A stretch of 64,000 nt of DNA from Candidatus Hydrogenedentota bacterium (GTDB lineage Bacteria; Hydrogenedentota; Hydrogenedentia; Hydrogenedentales; JAEUWI01), in the NCBI GenBank assembly GCA_016182605.1, contig JACPGE010000016.1:62001-126000 (forward strand), written 5' to 3'. Made by a program: the position numbers and the translations under genes. Numbering within the stretch: position 1 is the first letter of the stretch; the number at the start of each line of letters is the position of its first letter. The notes under the pieces were generated by a model, which worked only from the letters and a program-made list of their open reading frames with translations, did no database searches and was not told the origin of the DNA. Below are positions 25,033 to 33,551 of this stretch, piece by piece.

Positions 25033-25450
25033 CTAGAATTTCCTGCGGCGTAGCAGGCCGCTGGCAGCCGCGCACAGCACGCCGCACAGGGCAACGAGCC
25101 CGGCCGTTTCCGCGACGGGCACGTTGGTTGCCAGAATGACTTCCCAAAGGGCTGTAACGGTGGACTTGGCAGCGCTGTCGGTGATTTCGACGGAGTAGAT
25201 GCCGTCGTCACTTTCAATTTCGGCCACATCAACGATCATCTCTACGCTGTCGATTTCCAGGTTGAAGTTGGCCTGGCCTGGGGGGGGTAAATGCGGCCGC
25301 ATCGTTGATCCAGAGGCGCCCGCGAAATTCACCTACACTGCCTTCGGTACCGTCGCTGAAGAAGGGCGTGAGATCGGCGGCGACCCCGGTGTTTAGTGCC
25401 GATATGGGGAATACCAGGTCGACGGTTGCGGTGGCGCCGGTCTGGTTCGA
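25033..25450 (-). pseudogene. 3' fragment of a secreted protein with a sorting-type C terminus, frameshifted
   Basis: The C-terminal part of a secreted protein ends NVPVAETAGL, then a hydrophobic stretch, then LLRRRKF, resembling PEP-CTERM/exosortase-like tripartite sorting signals. The upstream portion (TVDLVFPISALNTGV..GRLWINDAAAFTPP) is in another frame; the two join at a run of eight Gs at 25280-25287, so a one-base slip there would restore one frame. No start codon or 5' half is present: homology-like coding stops near 25450, where an unrelated plus-strand fragment begins. It could be a real mutation plus deletion or a sequence/assembly artefact. Confidence 0.6.
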
Positions 25451-25454
25451 TCTG

Positions 25455-25652
25455 GTGTCCACGCAGGTCGACGAGTTCTCGCACGTTCCGGGCGGCAGCA
25501 ACACGTTGTACATGGACGGTCACGTGGCCTTCATTCGCTACAACGATTCGTTTCCCGCCGTGCCGAATTTTGCCCGTGCGGCCGGAGGTGAGATCACGTC
25601 CGGCAATTTCACGACCGAACTGCCCATAGCCGATCGCAAGTACGGGCTGTAG
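25455..25652 (+). pseudogene. 3' fragment of an H-X9-DG (DUF1559-type) pseudopilin-like gene
   Basis: This fragment encodes DEFSHVPGGSNTLYMDGHV followed by AFIRYND, the C-terminal signature of prepilin-type processing-associated proteins that are abundant in Planctomycetota/Lentisphaerota/Hydrogenedentota. The expected N-terminal type IV pilin-like helix is absent, because upstream of about 25450 the DNA belongs to a minus-strand gene fragment. The frame ends DRKYGL at 25652, followed by a hairpin. It is the tail of a truncated gene, joined head-to-head to another truncated gene. Confidence 0.6.
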
Positions 25653-25689
25653 GCCATCCAGCAACATTTTCCTCCCCTCCCTATACAGT

Positions 25690-25722
25690 GGCCTGGACGG
25701 AGTGCGATACTCCGTCCAGGCC
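25690..25722 (+). terminator. Perfect 14-bp hairpin, probable terminator
   Basis: GGCCTGGACGGAGT (25690-25703) pairs perfectly with 25709-25722 around GCGAT. It lies 38 bases after the pseudopilin fragment stop; a TTTT occurs ten bases later. It is also in the leader of the next gene. Confidence 0.6.
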
Positions 25723-25753
25723 AGAAACTGGTTTTACGCAGGATAGACAACGT

Positions 25754-27019
25754 ATGCAGGATTCATTTCGTTTGTGCGGCGTGCTGGTGCTCACCGGCAT
25801 CCTGGCCGCGTTAACGGGTAGTGTCTCAGCGCAGGCGCCGGGTGACGCCCCGCCCCAGGCCACGCAAGACGCGCTCAAGCCCCTGATACGGGAATTGGGC
25901 GCGGCCATGAACGCACGTGACGCCGCCGCAATTGAGCAGGTGGTCCAGCGGGTGCGGACGCTTCTCGGGCCCTTCGCGGGCGTGCCGGAGTCGCCGGAGC
26001 GTTACCAATGGCCTGCGGAGCGCGGCACCCCGGAGGCAGTTGCGCTTCGCCGCGCGTGGGACGCGGCGTTCAGCACGGTGCTGGCCCGTGCGGGGAGCAA
26101 GAGCGCGGCGCCGGCCCAGATGGAATTGCGCGAGCCGGCTTATGTGGCGCTGATGCTGGCCGCCGCCGTGGACGCCTGGCCGGACGCGCGCGATCGGTAC
26201 GTGGCGAGGCTGGAGGAGGAACTGGCGTTTCTGATGCCGCTTCAGGGTGAGAGCGGAATATTTCCCTACCCGGTGGAGCCCGATGAGCGCGCACCGGAGA
26301 ACGTCCGCCGGGATACGGCACGAATGCGGCAGCAGTTTCCGGAGAAGATCAAGAACGGCTACCTTTACATTGACGACGGCGGCATGCAGTTCGACACGGC
26401 CTGTGTGGGGGTGGCCCTGTGCGAGGGTTTCCGGCTGACGGGGGAGCGCCGCTACCTGGAGGCCGCGAAACGTGCCGCGGCCTGGGCCACGGCGCTGCCG
26501 CTGTCCAACAACTGGAACTACAACGCCTTTTCCGCGTGGCTGCTGGCGAGTGTATACCGCTACACGGGCGAGCCGGTCCACCTGGAGGCGGCACTGGAGA
26601 AGACCCGTTACGGGGTGCTGCCGGGATTGATGGAGAGCGGCCGGTGGGTCGATCAGCATAACGCGAAGCAAACGTATCATTTCATCATCGTGCGTGCGTT
26701 GAGCGAATTGCTCGATGTGCTTCCGGCGGACCACGCCGATCATGCCGCCTTGAAAGAGCGCCTGGATCTTGCCGTCGATGCGCGGGTGGAGGACATCCTG
26801 CGGGACGGGATATCGAATGTGGAAAGCGCCTTCTGGGGGCTTTCGCAGGCCGTTTACCGCCAGGGTCCGCAAAGCCGGCGCGGCGAGGCGCTGGACCTCA
26901 TTGCACAGCTTATCCTGGAACAGCCTTCAGGTTTCTACCCCGCCCTGTTGCCGCTCTATGCGCGCTTGGGAAAAGAGACGGGCGGTGTGGAGGTGCGTGC
27001 GGTGAATGGCGTCGACTGA
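25754..27019 (+). CDS. Secreted (alpha/alpha)6-toroid, glycosidase-like protein
   Basis: A 421-residue exported protein. A signal peptide (MQDSFRLCGVLVLTGILAAL..SAQA) is followed by helical-hairpin repeats typical of six-hairpin glycosidase/lyase folds. Family-like motifs are GESGIFPYPVEPDE, KNGYLYIDDGGMQFDTACVG and LSNNWNYNAFSAW. The ATG at 25754 has AGGAT upstream. Carbohydrate substrate and catalytic residues are not assignable. The gene ends at a TGA, but the same frame continues open for 94 codons with related sequence (next entry), so this may be a truncated longer protein. Confidence 0.65.
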   Translation: MQDSFRLCGVLVLTGILAALTGSVSAQAPGDAPPQATQDALKPLIRELGAAMNARDAAAIEQVVQRVRTLLGPFAGVPESPERYQWPAERGTPEAVALRRAWDAAFSTVLARAGSKSAAPAQMELREPAYVALMLAAAVDAWPDARDRYVARLEEELAFLMPLQGESGIFPYPVEPDERAPENVRRDTARMRQQFPEKIKNGYLYIDDGGMQFDTACVGVALCEGFRLTGERRYLEAAKRAAAWATALPLSNNWNYNAFSAWLLASVYRYTGEPVHLEAALEKTRYGVLPGLMESGRWVDQHNAKQTYHFIIVRALSELLDVLPADHADHAALKERLDLAVDARVEDILRDGISNVESAFWGLSQAVYRQGPQSRRGEALDLIAQLILEQPSGFYPALLPLYARLGKETGGVEVRAVNGVD

Positions 27020-27304
27020 CCGGGCAAGCTGCCGGAAGAATTCCTTACGTATGCGAAGCAGGGGTTTGATTATTTGTTGAGTGCCCAATGCAGCACGGGT
27101 GTCTTTGGGTATCCCTACGATCCGGCGGGCGGCGGACTCAAGGCCACGGCGGCCCGCATTGTCGAGAAGGCCCGCGCGCAGGGGCGCAATATCGTGGAGA
27201 ACGGCTGGACTATCGACGAGGGCGGCGAGGGCGGATTGCGCACCAGCCTGCTGCTCCTGGCCATCGCCCTGCTCTTGTGCCTGTCCTTGCCCTTGTTCGC
27301 GTAG
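27020..27304 (+). pseudogene. In-frame continuation after TGA: degenerate second toroid repeat
   Basis: This stretch stays open in the same frame directly after the TGA and reads PGKLPEEFLTYAKQGFDYLL, then SAQCSTGVFGYPYDPAGGG, then VENGWTIDEGGEGGL. It resembles the preceding protein around GESGIFPYP and KNGYLYIDDGGMQFD, so it looks like part of a second related domain or a neighbouring paralogue. A single TGG-to-TGA change would explain the stop. The last ~22 residues are an unrelated hydrophobic run. The following 250 bases to the next gene show nothing recognisable. Confidence 0.5.
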
Positions 27305-27554
27305 GCAAGCCGGAAACAATACGTGGAATATCCAAAGCGGTCCTCCGCTCGATGCGCGCAAGAATCTCCGCACGGACAAGCTGGAAGCAGAGTCCTTCAG
27401 GGGAAGAAGCATCCCTTCCAAACAGGATTTCCAAGCACACGCTCAACGCTTTTGGCCGGGACCTTGCCCTCGTGCCTTCATCCGGTATTGCTTGTCACGC
27501 GCCCAGCCGCTACAGTAGGGTGAACGGATAAACTGTGCATTTGGAGGTTCCCCC

Positions 27555-27953
27555 ATGAATTACCAGGATTACGTCGACTCGGCCAACGCCGCGAGCAAAA
27601 AATTTGACGACAACGACCTGGACGGCGCCATGTCCGGCTTTGAAGAGCTTGTCAAGAGCGACATCTCCGACATCGACAAGTCGATCATGTGCTACAACAT
27701 CGCGCGGGTGTGCGAGAAGGGCGGACATATCGACCACGCGCTCGAATGGTTCGACTATGGCGTCTCGCTGGAGGAGCCGCTTTGCCGCTGCCTGCTGCAG
27801 GAACACAAGGCCGCCTTCCTGGCAAATCTGCGCCGCGACGCCGAATCCCTTGCGATCTATGAAGCACTCTACACGCAACCCTACCTGCAAGAATCTGACA
27901 AGGAACGCATTTGGAAAAACATCCTGGTCTTGCGCAACCCGCGTCCGGCCTGA
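27555..27953 (+). CDS. Small TPR-like protein
   Basis: A 132-residue cytosolic protein with a strong TTGGAGG ribosome binding site. It consists of helical pairs resembling tetratricopeptide repeats: ANAASKKFDDNDLDGAMSGF, then CYNIARVCEKGGHIDHALEW, then AAFLANLRRDAESLAIYEAL. TPR proteins act as protein-protein adaptors; no partner is suggested by the context. It appears monocistronic. Confidence 0.7.
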   Translation: MNYQDYVDSANAASKKFDDNDLDGAMSGFEELVKSDISDIDKSIMCYNIARVCEKGGHIDHALEWFDYGVSLEEPLCRCLLQEHKAAFLANLRRDAESLAIYEALYTQPYLQESDKERIWKNILVLRNPRPA

Positions 27954-27994
27954 GATCCATCCCAGTCAATTGCAGGATGCTCCGGCCCTAACCC

Positions 27995-28199
27995 GCATAT
28001 TTCACCACTTTGCGACCTCCGGATCGCATTCGGATTGGCAACGTGGTGAAATATGCTCAGCGTAACGTCGATGCTGGCGTTCACTGGGCAGGCTAAATCA
28101 CGGGCTGTTTGTTATTCCCAAGCTTGAAGTTGGGACAACGATATGTATGAATGGGTGTTACGACTACATCGTTTGGAGCCCGTGATTTATCCGGGCTAA
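27995..28199. repeat. Composite palindromic repeat, copy 1
   Basis: Two nested inverted-repeat units lie side by side. The first is GCATATTTCACCAC (27995-28008) with its perfect complement at 28043-28056. The second is TAAATCACGGGCT (28094-28106) with its complement at 28177-28189, separated by 70 bases. The whole ~200-bp block recurs in inverted orientation at about 38263-38460 with many substitutions, and a partial copy lies at 33895-33962. There is no coding capacity. Confidence 0.75.
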
Positions 28200-28333
28200 A
28201 GACGTAGCGTGAAGCAAGCGGCCGCGAGGCAGGGGGCGCGTGGCCCGGTCCTGTTCCCGATGCATTTTCCCCGAGCGCCAAGGCTCTTGAAAGGACCCCT
28301 TTCACCGGACGCTTACGATGAAGACTTGGGTTA

Positions 28334-28605
28334 CGGGGACAGCCCCGAATGGCACTAACTTAAGGACATGGCTCGAAGCATTGCCACGCAAAAACACGGG
28401 AATGACATCAACAAACCGGACAAAGTAGGCCTTCGCTCGCCGAGCGTAGGCATTTCCACACGAGCCAGCCGCACCACACTCTAACAATGACGTTCCAAAC
28501 GTTGAAATGGCCCTTCGAAGGGGATAGCGGGGATCTAAGAACCTTACGCAAGACCAGACACCGGCATGATTTACCGCTAAGTTAGTACCATTCGGGACAG
28601 TCCCG
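28334..28605. mobile_element. MITE-like element with ~29-bp terminal inverted repeats
   Basis: The left end CGGGGACAGCCCCGAATGGC plus ACTAACTTAAG (28334-28364) is matched by the complement of 28577-28605 with a few mismatches. The 210-base interior has no transposase frame that I recognise, so it is either a non-autonomous element or the shell of an insertion sequence. No clear target-site duplication could be assigned. Confidence 0.55.
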
Positions 28606-28721
28606 CGCCGGTGCGGGACGGCGTTGCGGATCTGGGATATGCAGGCCCCGCGGGGACAACCCCCTTTGGTTCGGGAAAGAGAGATCGCTCACGGCGTTCG
28701 AGATGACGATTGGGGGGCGGG

Positions 28722-28889
28722 TTCTCCACAACTTATCCACCGGTGGAGAAATTGTGGGGTGTGGCGGTCTGGCATGCCAGATTGGGCGGAATTGGGGGTG
28801 CTTATACTTGTTTCAACGGTGGAATAACGGTGGATAAGTAGGGATCGGGTGTGGATGGACTGTGGAGATGTGGATAACTTTGTGGAGAA
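28722..28889. other. Cluster of DnaA-box-like nonamers in mirrored pairs
   Basis: TTCTCCACA (28722-28730) and TTATCCACC (28733-28741) lie on the plus strand. On the minus strand TTCTCCACA (28881-28889) is followed by TTATCCACA (28869-28877), a perfect consensus box. A further minus-strand TTATCCACC lies at 28829-28837. The two pairs have the same order and 11-12-base centre spacing, in opposite orientation. No dnaA or dnaN is nearby. It could be a DnaA-binding site, an origin-related locus or a control region. Confidence 0.5.
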
Positions 28890-28899
28890 GCCGGCGGTA

Positions 28900-29487
28900 T
28901 CAGCCGGAAAAGCGGTAGAAAAGATCGCGGAGGAGGTAGACCGTGTATTCGAGCGCGTACTGCAGCCAGTCGCGCAGCCCGGGAAGGAAGGCGGCGGCGA
29001 TCCCGAGGACAACAAGCAGGGGGATGAGGTAGCGGAAGGAGCGGCCGAAGAGAAAAGGTAGCGCGCCGCCGATGGCCAGGAAGAAGCGAAGGAAGGTCTT
29101 TAAAGCGAGGTGGATGAACCACCAGGCGTCGCTCTCGGTGGGGAGCCCGTGGCTGCGTTCTGCGAGGCCGCCGTTGGAGCAGACCAGTGCGAGGCGGGTG
29201 TTGCCAACCTGGAGGGTGCCTTGGTTGCGCAGGATGCGGGAGCGGATGAGGCCGGCGCGTTTACCGTTGACGTAAACGGGCTGGCGGTCGAGGGCGCGGA
29301 CGCGGTATCCGTCGGAGACGACGGTAAGCCGGGCCTGGATACGCCGGATAGCGCCGTCGAGGCGGAGATGTACGGCGCAGGCGGGATCGGCGCCGATGTC
29401 CAGTGGGGTGCGCACGAGGGTGAAGGTGGTGCCGTCTTCGGGGCCGTTGACGACTTCGAGGCGGTCTGGATAGCCAACGCCTTTCAT
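28900..29487 (-). CDS. Membrane-anchored, degenerate FHA-domain protein
   Basis: A 195-residue protein. Residues ~10-105 follow the FHA beta-sandwich pattern (GTTFTLVRTPLDIGADPACAVHL, quoted in two parts as GTTFTLVR and LDIGADPACAVHL, then RRIQARL, PVYVNGKRAG, LQVGNTRLAL). The phosphothreonine-binding Gly-Arg and Ser-Arg-x-His residues are replaced (IGAD, RRIQA), so pThr binding is doubtful. Two hydrophobic segments near 135-150 and 155-175 suggest membrane insertion with the FHA part in the cytosol. The start codon overlaps the upstream Clp ATPase stop as ATGA, so the two proteins are translationally coupled and probably work together. Confidence 0.7.
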   Translation of the reverse strand: MKGVGYPDRLEVVNGPEDGTTFTLVRTPLDIGADPACAVHLRLDGAIRRIQARLTVVSDGYRVRALDRQPVYVNGKRAGLIRSRILRNQGTLQVGNTRLALVCSNGGLAERSHGLPTESDAWWFIHLALKTFLRFFLAIGGALPFLFGRSFRYLIPLLVVLGIAAAFLPGLRDWLQYALEYTVYLLRDLFYRFSG

Positions 29488-31868
29488 GGGGCGATCTCCT
29501 GTTTGGCGTCGTGGGGTTTGCCGCGCCTGTAGGTGAGTTGCCCATCCTCCATGAGGACATCGATCATGTCGCCAACGCGGAACTCGTTGTTCAGGAGGCG
29601 CTCGCTGATGGGTTTGGTGATGTGGGTGTCGACGATGCGCCGGAGTTCGCGTGCGCCGAATTGCCGGTTGTATCCTTTTTCCGCGAGGAACTCGTAGGCC
29701 TGTTGGTACATGCGGATGCCGATGTGTTTGTCGCGCAGGCGATGTCGGATGCTGTTGATTTCGAGGCGGAGGATGTTGCGGATGTCTTCGGCGAGGAGCG
29801 GGTAGAACGGCACGATCTCGTCGATGCGGTTGATGAACTCGGGGCGGAAGTGGCCGCGCATTTCCTGCACGAGCGCGTCGTGTATGTCTCCAGTTTCGGA
29901 GCGGTAGAGGAGGTCTGCGCCGATGTTGGAGGTCATGATGATGATGCAGTTGCGGAAGTCGACATTACGGCCGCGGGCGTCTTTGAGGCGGCCCTCGTCG
30001 AAGATGGGCAGGAAGAGATCGTAGACGCGGGGATGGGCCTTTTCGATCTCGTCGAAGAGGAGAATGGAGAAGGGGGCGTCTTTCACGGCGCCGGTGAGGC
30101 GGCCTTCTTCGTCATGACCGGCGTAGCCCGGGGGCGCGCCGATGAGCTTGGCGACGGAGTGCTCTTCCTGGTATTCGGACATGTCGAAGGTGATGAGGTG
30201 TTTGGTGGAACCGAAGAGGTGGCGCGCAAGCAATTTCGCGAGCTGGGTCTTCCCCACGCCGGTGGGCCCAAGAAAGAGAATGACGGCATCCGGGCGGTTC
30301 GGATCGGCGAGGCCGGCGCGGGATTTCTTGACGGCGGCCACGGCCTTGGCCACGGCCTCGTCCTGACCGATGAGTTCCTTGCGCAACTGGCGGTCGAGGT
30401 CGTTGAGCTGGAGGCGTTCTTCGGAGGTCATCTGTTCGATGGGAACGGCGGTGATCTGGCTGACCACCTTGCGGATGTCGTGCGGGTTGACCGCGTCCTC
30501 CCCCTGCACGATGCCGTGGGCCTGCGTCAATTCCGGGTCGCTCTGAAAGGCGACGCGCCGGAGGCGATGCCGGGAGCAGGCCTGATCGAGGACATCGATG
30601 GCCTTGTCGGGGAAATTCCGGTTGGGCATGTAGCGCCCGGTGAGGGTGATGGCGGCCTGGAGGGTGCGCGAGCGGATGCGCACGCCGTGGTGTTTCTCCA
30701 GGGAGGGGCGCATCGACTTGAGGACTTCGAGGGTGTCTTCCGGGGAGAGTTCCTCCACACGGACCATTTGGAAACGGCGCTCGATGGCGGGGTCTTTTTC
30801 GACGAATTTGCGGTATTCCTGGACCGTCGTGGCGCCGACGCAGCGAATCTCGCCGCGCGCGAGCACGGGCTTGAGAAGGTTGGCCATGCTCATGACATCG
30901 CCGTCGGTGGCGCCCGCGCCCATGATCATGTGAATCTCGTCGATAAACAAGACGGACTGGGGGTTCTGCTTGAGTTTGTCAAGAAGCTTGAGGACTTTTT
31001 CCTCGAAGGCGCCCCGGTACTGGGTGCCGGCCATGAGGGCCGCGATATTGAGTTCAAAGATCTCGAAGTCGGGCAGGGCAGAATCTTTGCTGTGGCGGGC
31101 CAGATGGCGGGCGAGCCCTTCGACCAGTTGCGTCTTCCCCACGCCGGCTTCCCCCACGAGCATGACGTTGTTCTTGGTCTTGCGGGTGAGGATCTGGAGC
31201 ATTTCCATCTGTTCGCTGTCGCGGCCGATGCATTTGCTGAGCCTGCCTTTGCGGGCTTCGCGCGAAAGACTGCGCACGAGCCCGTTGAGACCGTCGGCCT
31301 TTTCCTGCTGTGCCGGGTCGCCCCCTGGCCCCGTGGGCGGCGTGGCGGGCTGGCCCTCGAAACCCGATTCCGCCCTGCGTATGGCCTTGAGTTGATCCAG
31401 TTGCGAGATGGTGTCGGTCTTGACCTGTTGTGGTGACGAAAAGTGCTCCGTCAACAATTTGATGCACTGCGGGCGGTCCAGTTCAAGGGCGTCCATGGCG
31501 CTGCTGGGCGCAGCGAGGGGATCGGACAAGATCGAGAGCATCAAATGCCCGGGGCGCGCGTGGCCGAGGCGGAAGCGCTCGGCGAGTTTCGTGGCCTGAT
31601 TGATGGCGTTGATGGCGCGGGGGGTGTAAAAGATTTCGCCCGACGCGTTCGGAATGGCGCCGCTCCAGGGCTGCCGCTGGCATTCGCGGAGTGCCGAAAA
31701 CCAGGCGTTGAGATAGAGATCGCGAATGTCTTCGGGCAGCACATCGGAATCGTCCAGAAGGGCGGCGAAGAGGTGCTCCACGCCAACATAGAAATGCCCC
31801 TGCCGGACACTGATCGCCACGGCCTGTTCCACGACGGAATTGACCGCCGGCGACACGTTAATCTGCAC
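29484..31868 (-). CDS. Double-AAA+ Clp/Hsp100 ATPase without ClpP-docking loop
   Basis: A 794-residue Hsp100 unfoldase started at a GTG with GGGAGG seven bases upstream. A Clp N-domain (1-145) and a linker lead to D1 with GEAGVGKT (239-246), pore loop GTQYRG (281-286) and FIDEIH (308-313). D2 has GPTGVGKT (534-541), pore loop GYAG (591-594) and DEIEKAHP (606-613). The long ClpB coiled-coil middle domain is missing and I see no IGF/IGL tripeptide, so neither classic ClpB disaggregation nor ClpP partnering is obvious. The partner gene encodes a membrane FHA-like protein. ClpV of type VI secretion also co-occurs with FHA proteins, but no secretion genes are visible here. Confidence 0.9.
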   Translation of the reverse strand: MQINVSPAVNSVVEQAVAISVRQGHFYVGVEHLFAALLDDSDVLPEDIRDLYLNAWFSALRECQRQPWSGAIPNASGEIFYTPRAINAINQATKLAERFRLGHARPGHLMLSILSDPLAAPSSAMDALELDRPQCIKLLTEHFSSPQQVKTDTISQLDQLKAIRRAESGFEGQPATPPTGPGGDPAQQEKADGLNGLVRSLSREARKGRLSKCIGRDSEQMEMLQILTRKTKNNVMLVGEAGVGKTQLVEGLARHLARHSKDSALPDFEIFELNIAALMAGTQYRGAFEEKVLKLLDKLKQNPQSVLFIDEIHMIMGAGATDGDVMSMANLLKPVLARGEIRCVGATTVQEYRKFVEKDPAIERRFQMVRVEELSPEDTLEVLKSMRPSLEKHHGVRIRSRTLQAAITLTGRYMPNRNFPDKAIDVLDQACSRHRLRRVAFQSDPELTQAHGIVQGEDAVNPHDIRKVVSQITAVPIEQMTSEERLQLNDLDRQLRKELIGQDEAVAKAVAAVKKSRAGLADPNRPDAVILFLGPTGVGKTQLAKLLARHLFGSTKHLITFDMSEYQEEHSVAKLIGAPPGYAGHDEEGRLTGAVKDAPFSILLFDEIEKAHPRVYDLFLPIFDEGRLKDARGRNVDFRNCIIIMTSNIGADLLYRSETGDIHDALVQEMRGHFRPEFINRIDEIVPFYPLLAEDIRNILRLEINSIRHRLRDKHIGIRMYQQAYEFLAEKGYNRQFGARELRRIVDTHITKPISERLLNNEFRVGDMIDVLMEDGQLTYRRGKPHDAKQEIAP

Positions 31869-32020
31869 CAGGCGCCTCCCACTTCATAGCCGCGATGGCA
31901 TTCGCCCTCCCCGGGCCCACATCCGTCTGTTCCTGCCGCACGATGGAGCGGGCTCATCGACGCACACCGAGAGGGTATCGAGAGTCCGTCAGGATGGATA
32001 GCTGCACACCGGGTATCGAA

Positions 32021-32050
32021 ATTATGACTGTGGGAACACAAATGATGCAA
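32021..32050 (-). promoter_or_regulatory. Candidate sigma-70 promoter for the Clp-FHA operon
   Basis: On the minus strand TTGCAT (32050-32045), an 18-base spacer and CATAAT (32026-32021). It would give a leader of about 145 bases before the GTG at 31868. The rest of 31869-32201 contains no gene that I can support. Confidence 0.4.
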
Positions 32051-32201
32051 GGTGCTTGAGGGCGGGGCGCTGAGGCAGGGAAACGCCCGCGGGGGATGGC
32101 CGCCCGTATCGGGACAAAAGACTATGGGCGGACTGGGCTGGAGCGGGGTGTTGGAGGGGTGTTAAGCCTGGAAGGGGCGCACGGTGAACCGTTGGGCAGG
32201 G

Positions 32202-32516
32202 CTATTCCACGACTGTCTCGAATTCGAACTCATACCATTCGCGCCAGCGGGCGGCATACTTCAGCACCCAATCGAGGGCGGCCTGGCGCCCGAGATCGCA
32301 ACGGGCCTTTTCCGATTCGATCCACTTGTAACGGGCGATTTCTTCGCGCTGCAACGCGAGCATGCGGGCTTGACGCTGGGTGCGGAAATCGGAGGCATAG
32401 TTGGCCAGCCAGTCTTCCCTGGCGGCGGCCATGCCGACGTCACAGCCCGCAGCTTGCGACATAAAGTACTTATGCCGCTCAATCTCGCGGATTTCCGCTT
32501 TCGATACGTTGTCCAT
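32202..32516 (-). CDS. Small protein with an internal two-fold repeat, function unknown
   Basis: A 104-residue cytosolic, helix-rich protein with a near-ideal AAGGAGG ribosome binding site. It contains the same ~34-residue motif twice: IERHKYFMSQAAGCDVGMAA..EDWLANYASDFR (about 13-45) and IARYKWIESEKARCDLGRQA..DWVLKYAARWREW (about 60-95). The conserved positions are I-R-K-S-A/C-D-G-AA-DW-YA-R. I do not recognise a named function. It may be co-transcribed with the Clp-FHA pair downstream, but the 333-base gap and the separate candidate promoter make that uncertain. Confidence 0.7.
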   Translation of the reverse strand: MDNVSKAEIREIERHKYFMSQAAGCDVGMAAAREDWLANYASDFRTQRQARMLALQREEIARYKWIESEKARCDLGRQAALDWVLKYAARWREWYEFEFETVVE

Positions 32517-32642
32517 GCACGTCCCTCCTTCGGAGACGACTCACATGTTTCCTTCCAGCCGGAAGAGAACTCTCGCAAAGGCCCAAGTGCCAGCCCGGAA
32601 TCACACCGGAACAGTTGTTGCAACGGATGATACTCTTATTGG

Positions 32643-32671
32643 TTTTTAGCACAAACGGGCACCAATATCAA
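32643..32671 (-). promoter_or_regulatory. Candidate sigma-70 promoter for the 104-residue protein
   Basis: On the minus strand TTGATA (32671-32666), a 17-base spacer and TAAAAA (32648-32643), about 127 bases before the ATG. The remaining intergenic DNA to 32969 shows no gene, RNA or repeat that I can support. Confidence 0.35.
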
Positions 32672-32969
32672 GTGTGATTACTGAACAATACTGGATAGTG
32701 CCCCAAAAGGCGCCGTTATGCATACCAAACCCGAAGTTAATTCCGCAATTCCAGGAAAATGCTGCTGCTTAGTAATACCCTTGGGACAGCCATTTGTCAC
32801 GTGCCGCGAACCGTGAGCATTCCCTATTGGGGCAATCCTGGCAATTGCGCGGCATCCAGCGTATGCCTTGAGCGCCGGTGGCACACGCCTTGCACATCGG
32901 GCATCCGGCAATGCAAACTCAACCGGTGTGTCTTGAAGCGTACCTGTGGCGAATAAGGAGTAGCGTGCG

Positions 32970-33551
32970 ATGCCCGCGAAGAAGTTGTTGATGATAGTGG
33001 GAGACTACGTGGAAGACTACGAGGTGATGGTGCCATTTCAGGCACTGCAGATGGTGGGGTTTGAGGTGGATGTGGTGTGCCCGGACAAGAAGGCCGGAGA
33101 CACGGTGCGCACGGCCATCCATGACTTCGAGGGCGATCAGACGTACAGCGAGAAACCGGGGCACAATTTTGTGTTGAACGCGAGTTTCAACTCGATAGTG
33201 CTTGAAGACTACGCTGGGCTGGTGGTTCCCGGTGGGCGCGCGCCGGAATACCTGCGCTTGAATGGCAAGGTGCTCGAACTGGTGCTGCATTTTCACGATC
33301 ACGACAAGCCGATAGCCGCGATCTGCCATGGTTTGCAGATTCTCAGTGCGGCGGGGGTCCTGAAGGGAAAAACCTGTGCCGCCTATCCGGCGGTGGGGCC
33401 GGAGGTGAACGCGGCCGGCGGCACATATATGGATATCCCGGTGACGGAGGCGCATGTGGACGGGATGCTGGTGAGCGCGCCGGCATGGCCCGCGCACCCG
33501 GCATGGCTGGCGGCCTTTCTAAAGGTACTGGGGGTACAGATCGGGCTGTAG
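32970..33551 (+). CDS. DJ-1/PfpI family protein
   Basis: A 193-residue cytosolic protein of the class I glutamine amidotransferase-like superfamily. The nucleophile elbow AICHG has Cys119-His120, and the conserved acidic residue is in GDYVEDYE (Glu15 or Glu18). PfpI-type members include peptidases, glyoxalases/deglycases and stress chaperones; which applies here is undetermined. AAGGAG is 11 bases before the ATG. It is a single-gene unit. Confidence 0.88.
   Translation: MPAKKLLMIVGDYVEDYEVMVPFQALQMVGFEVDVVCPDKKAGDTVRTAIHDFEGDQTYSEKPGHNFVLNASFNSIVLEDYAGLVVPGGRAPEYLRLNGKVLELVLHFHDHDKPIAAICHGLQILSAAGVLKGKTCAAYPAVGPEVNAAGGTYMDIPVTEAHVDGMLVSAPAWPAHPAWLAAFLKVLGVQIGL

Noticed and set aside
27017-27019. 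TGA read as selenocysteine or a reassigned codon
   Set aside because: TGA is used as a normal stop by many intact genes here, often in ATGA overlaps, and I see no SECIS-like hairpin; decay or error is simpler.
28302-28487. Short minus-strand frame inside the MITE-like element as a transposase remnant
   Set aside because: It has no transposase motif and most of it is repeat-end sequence.
28722-28889. Firm call of a chromosomal replication origin
   Set aside because: The boxes are good but dnaA/dnaN are absent, no AT-rich unwinding stretch is evident and gene polarity converges on the site, so it is reported only as a box cluster.
29511-31436. 641-codon plus-strand frame opposite the Clp ATPase
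   Set aside because: It is antisense to an AAA+ protein with all motifs; no ribosome binding site or domain supports it.
29484-31868. ClpV of a type VI secretion system
   Set aside because: An FHA-like neighbour is suggestive, but no other type VI gene is present in the window.
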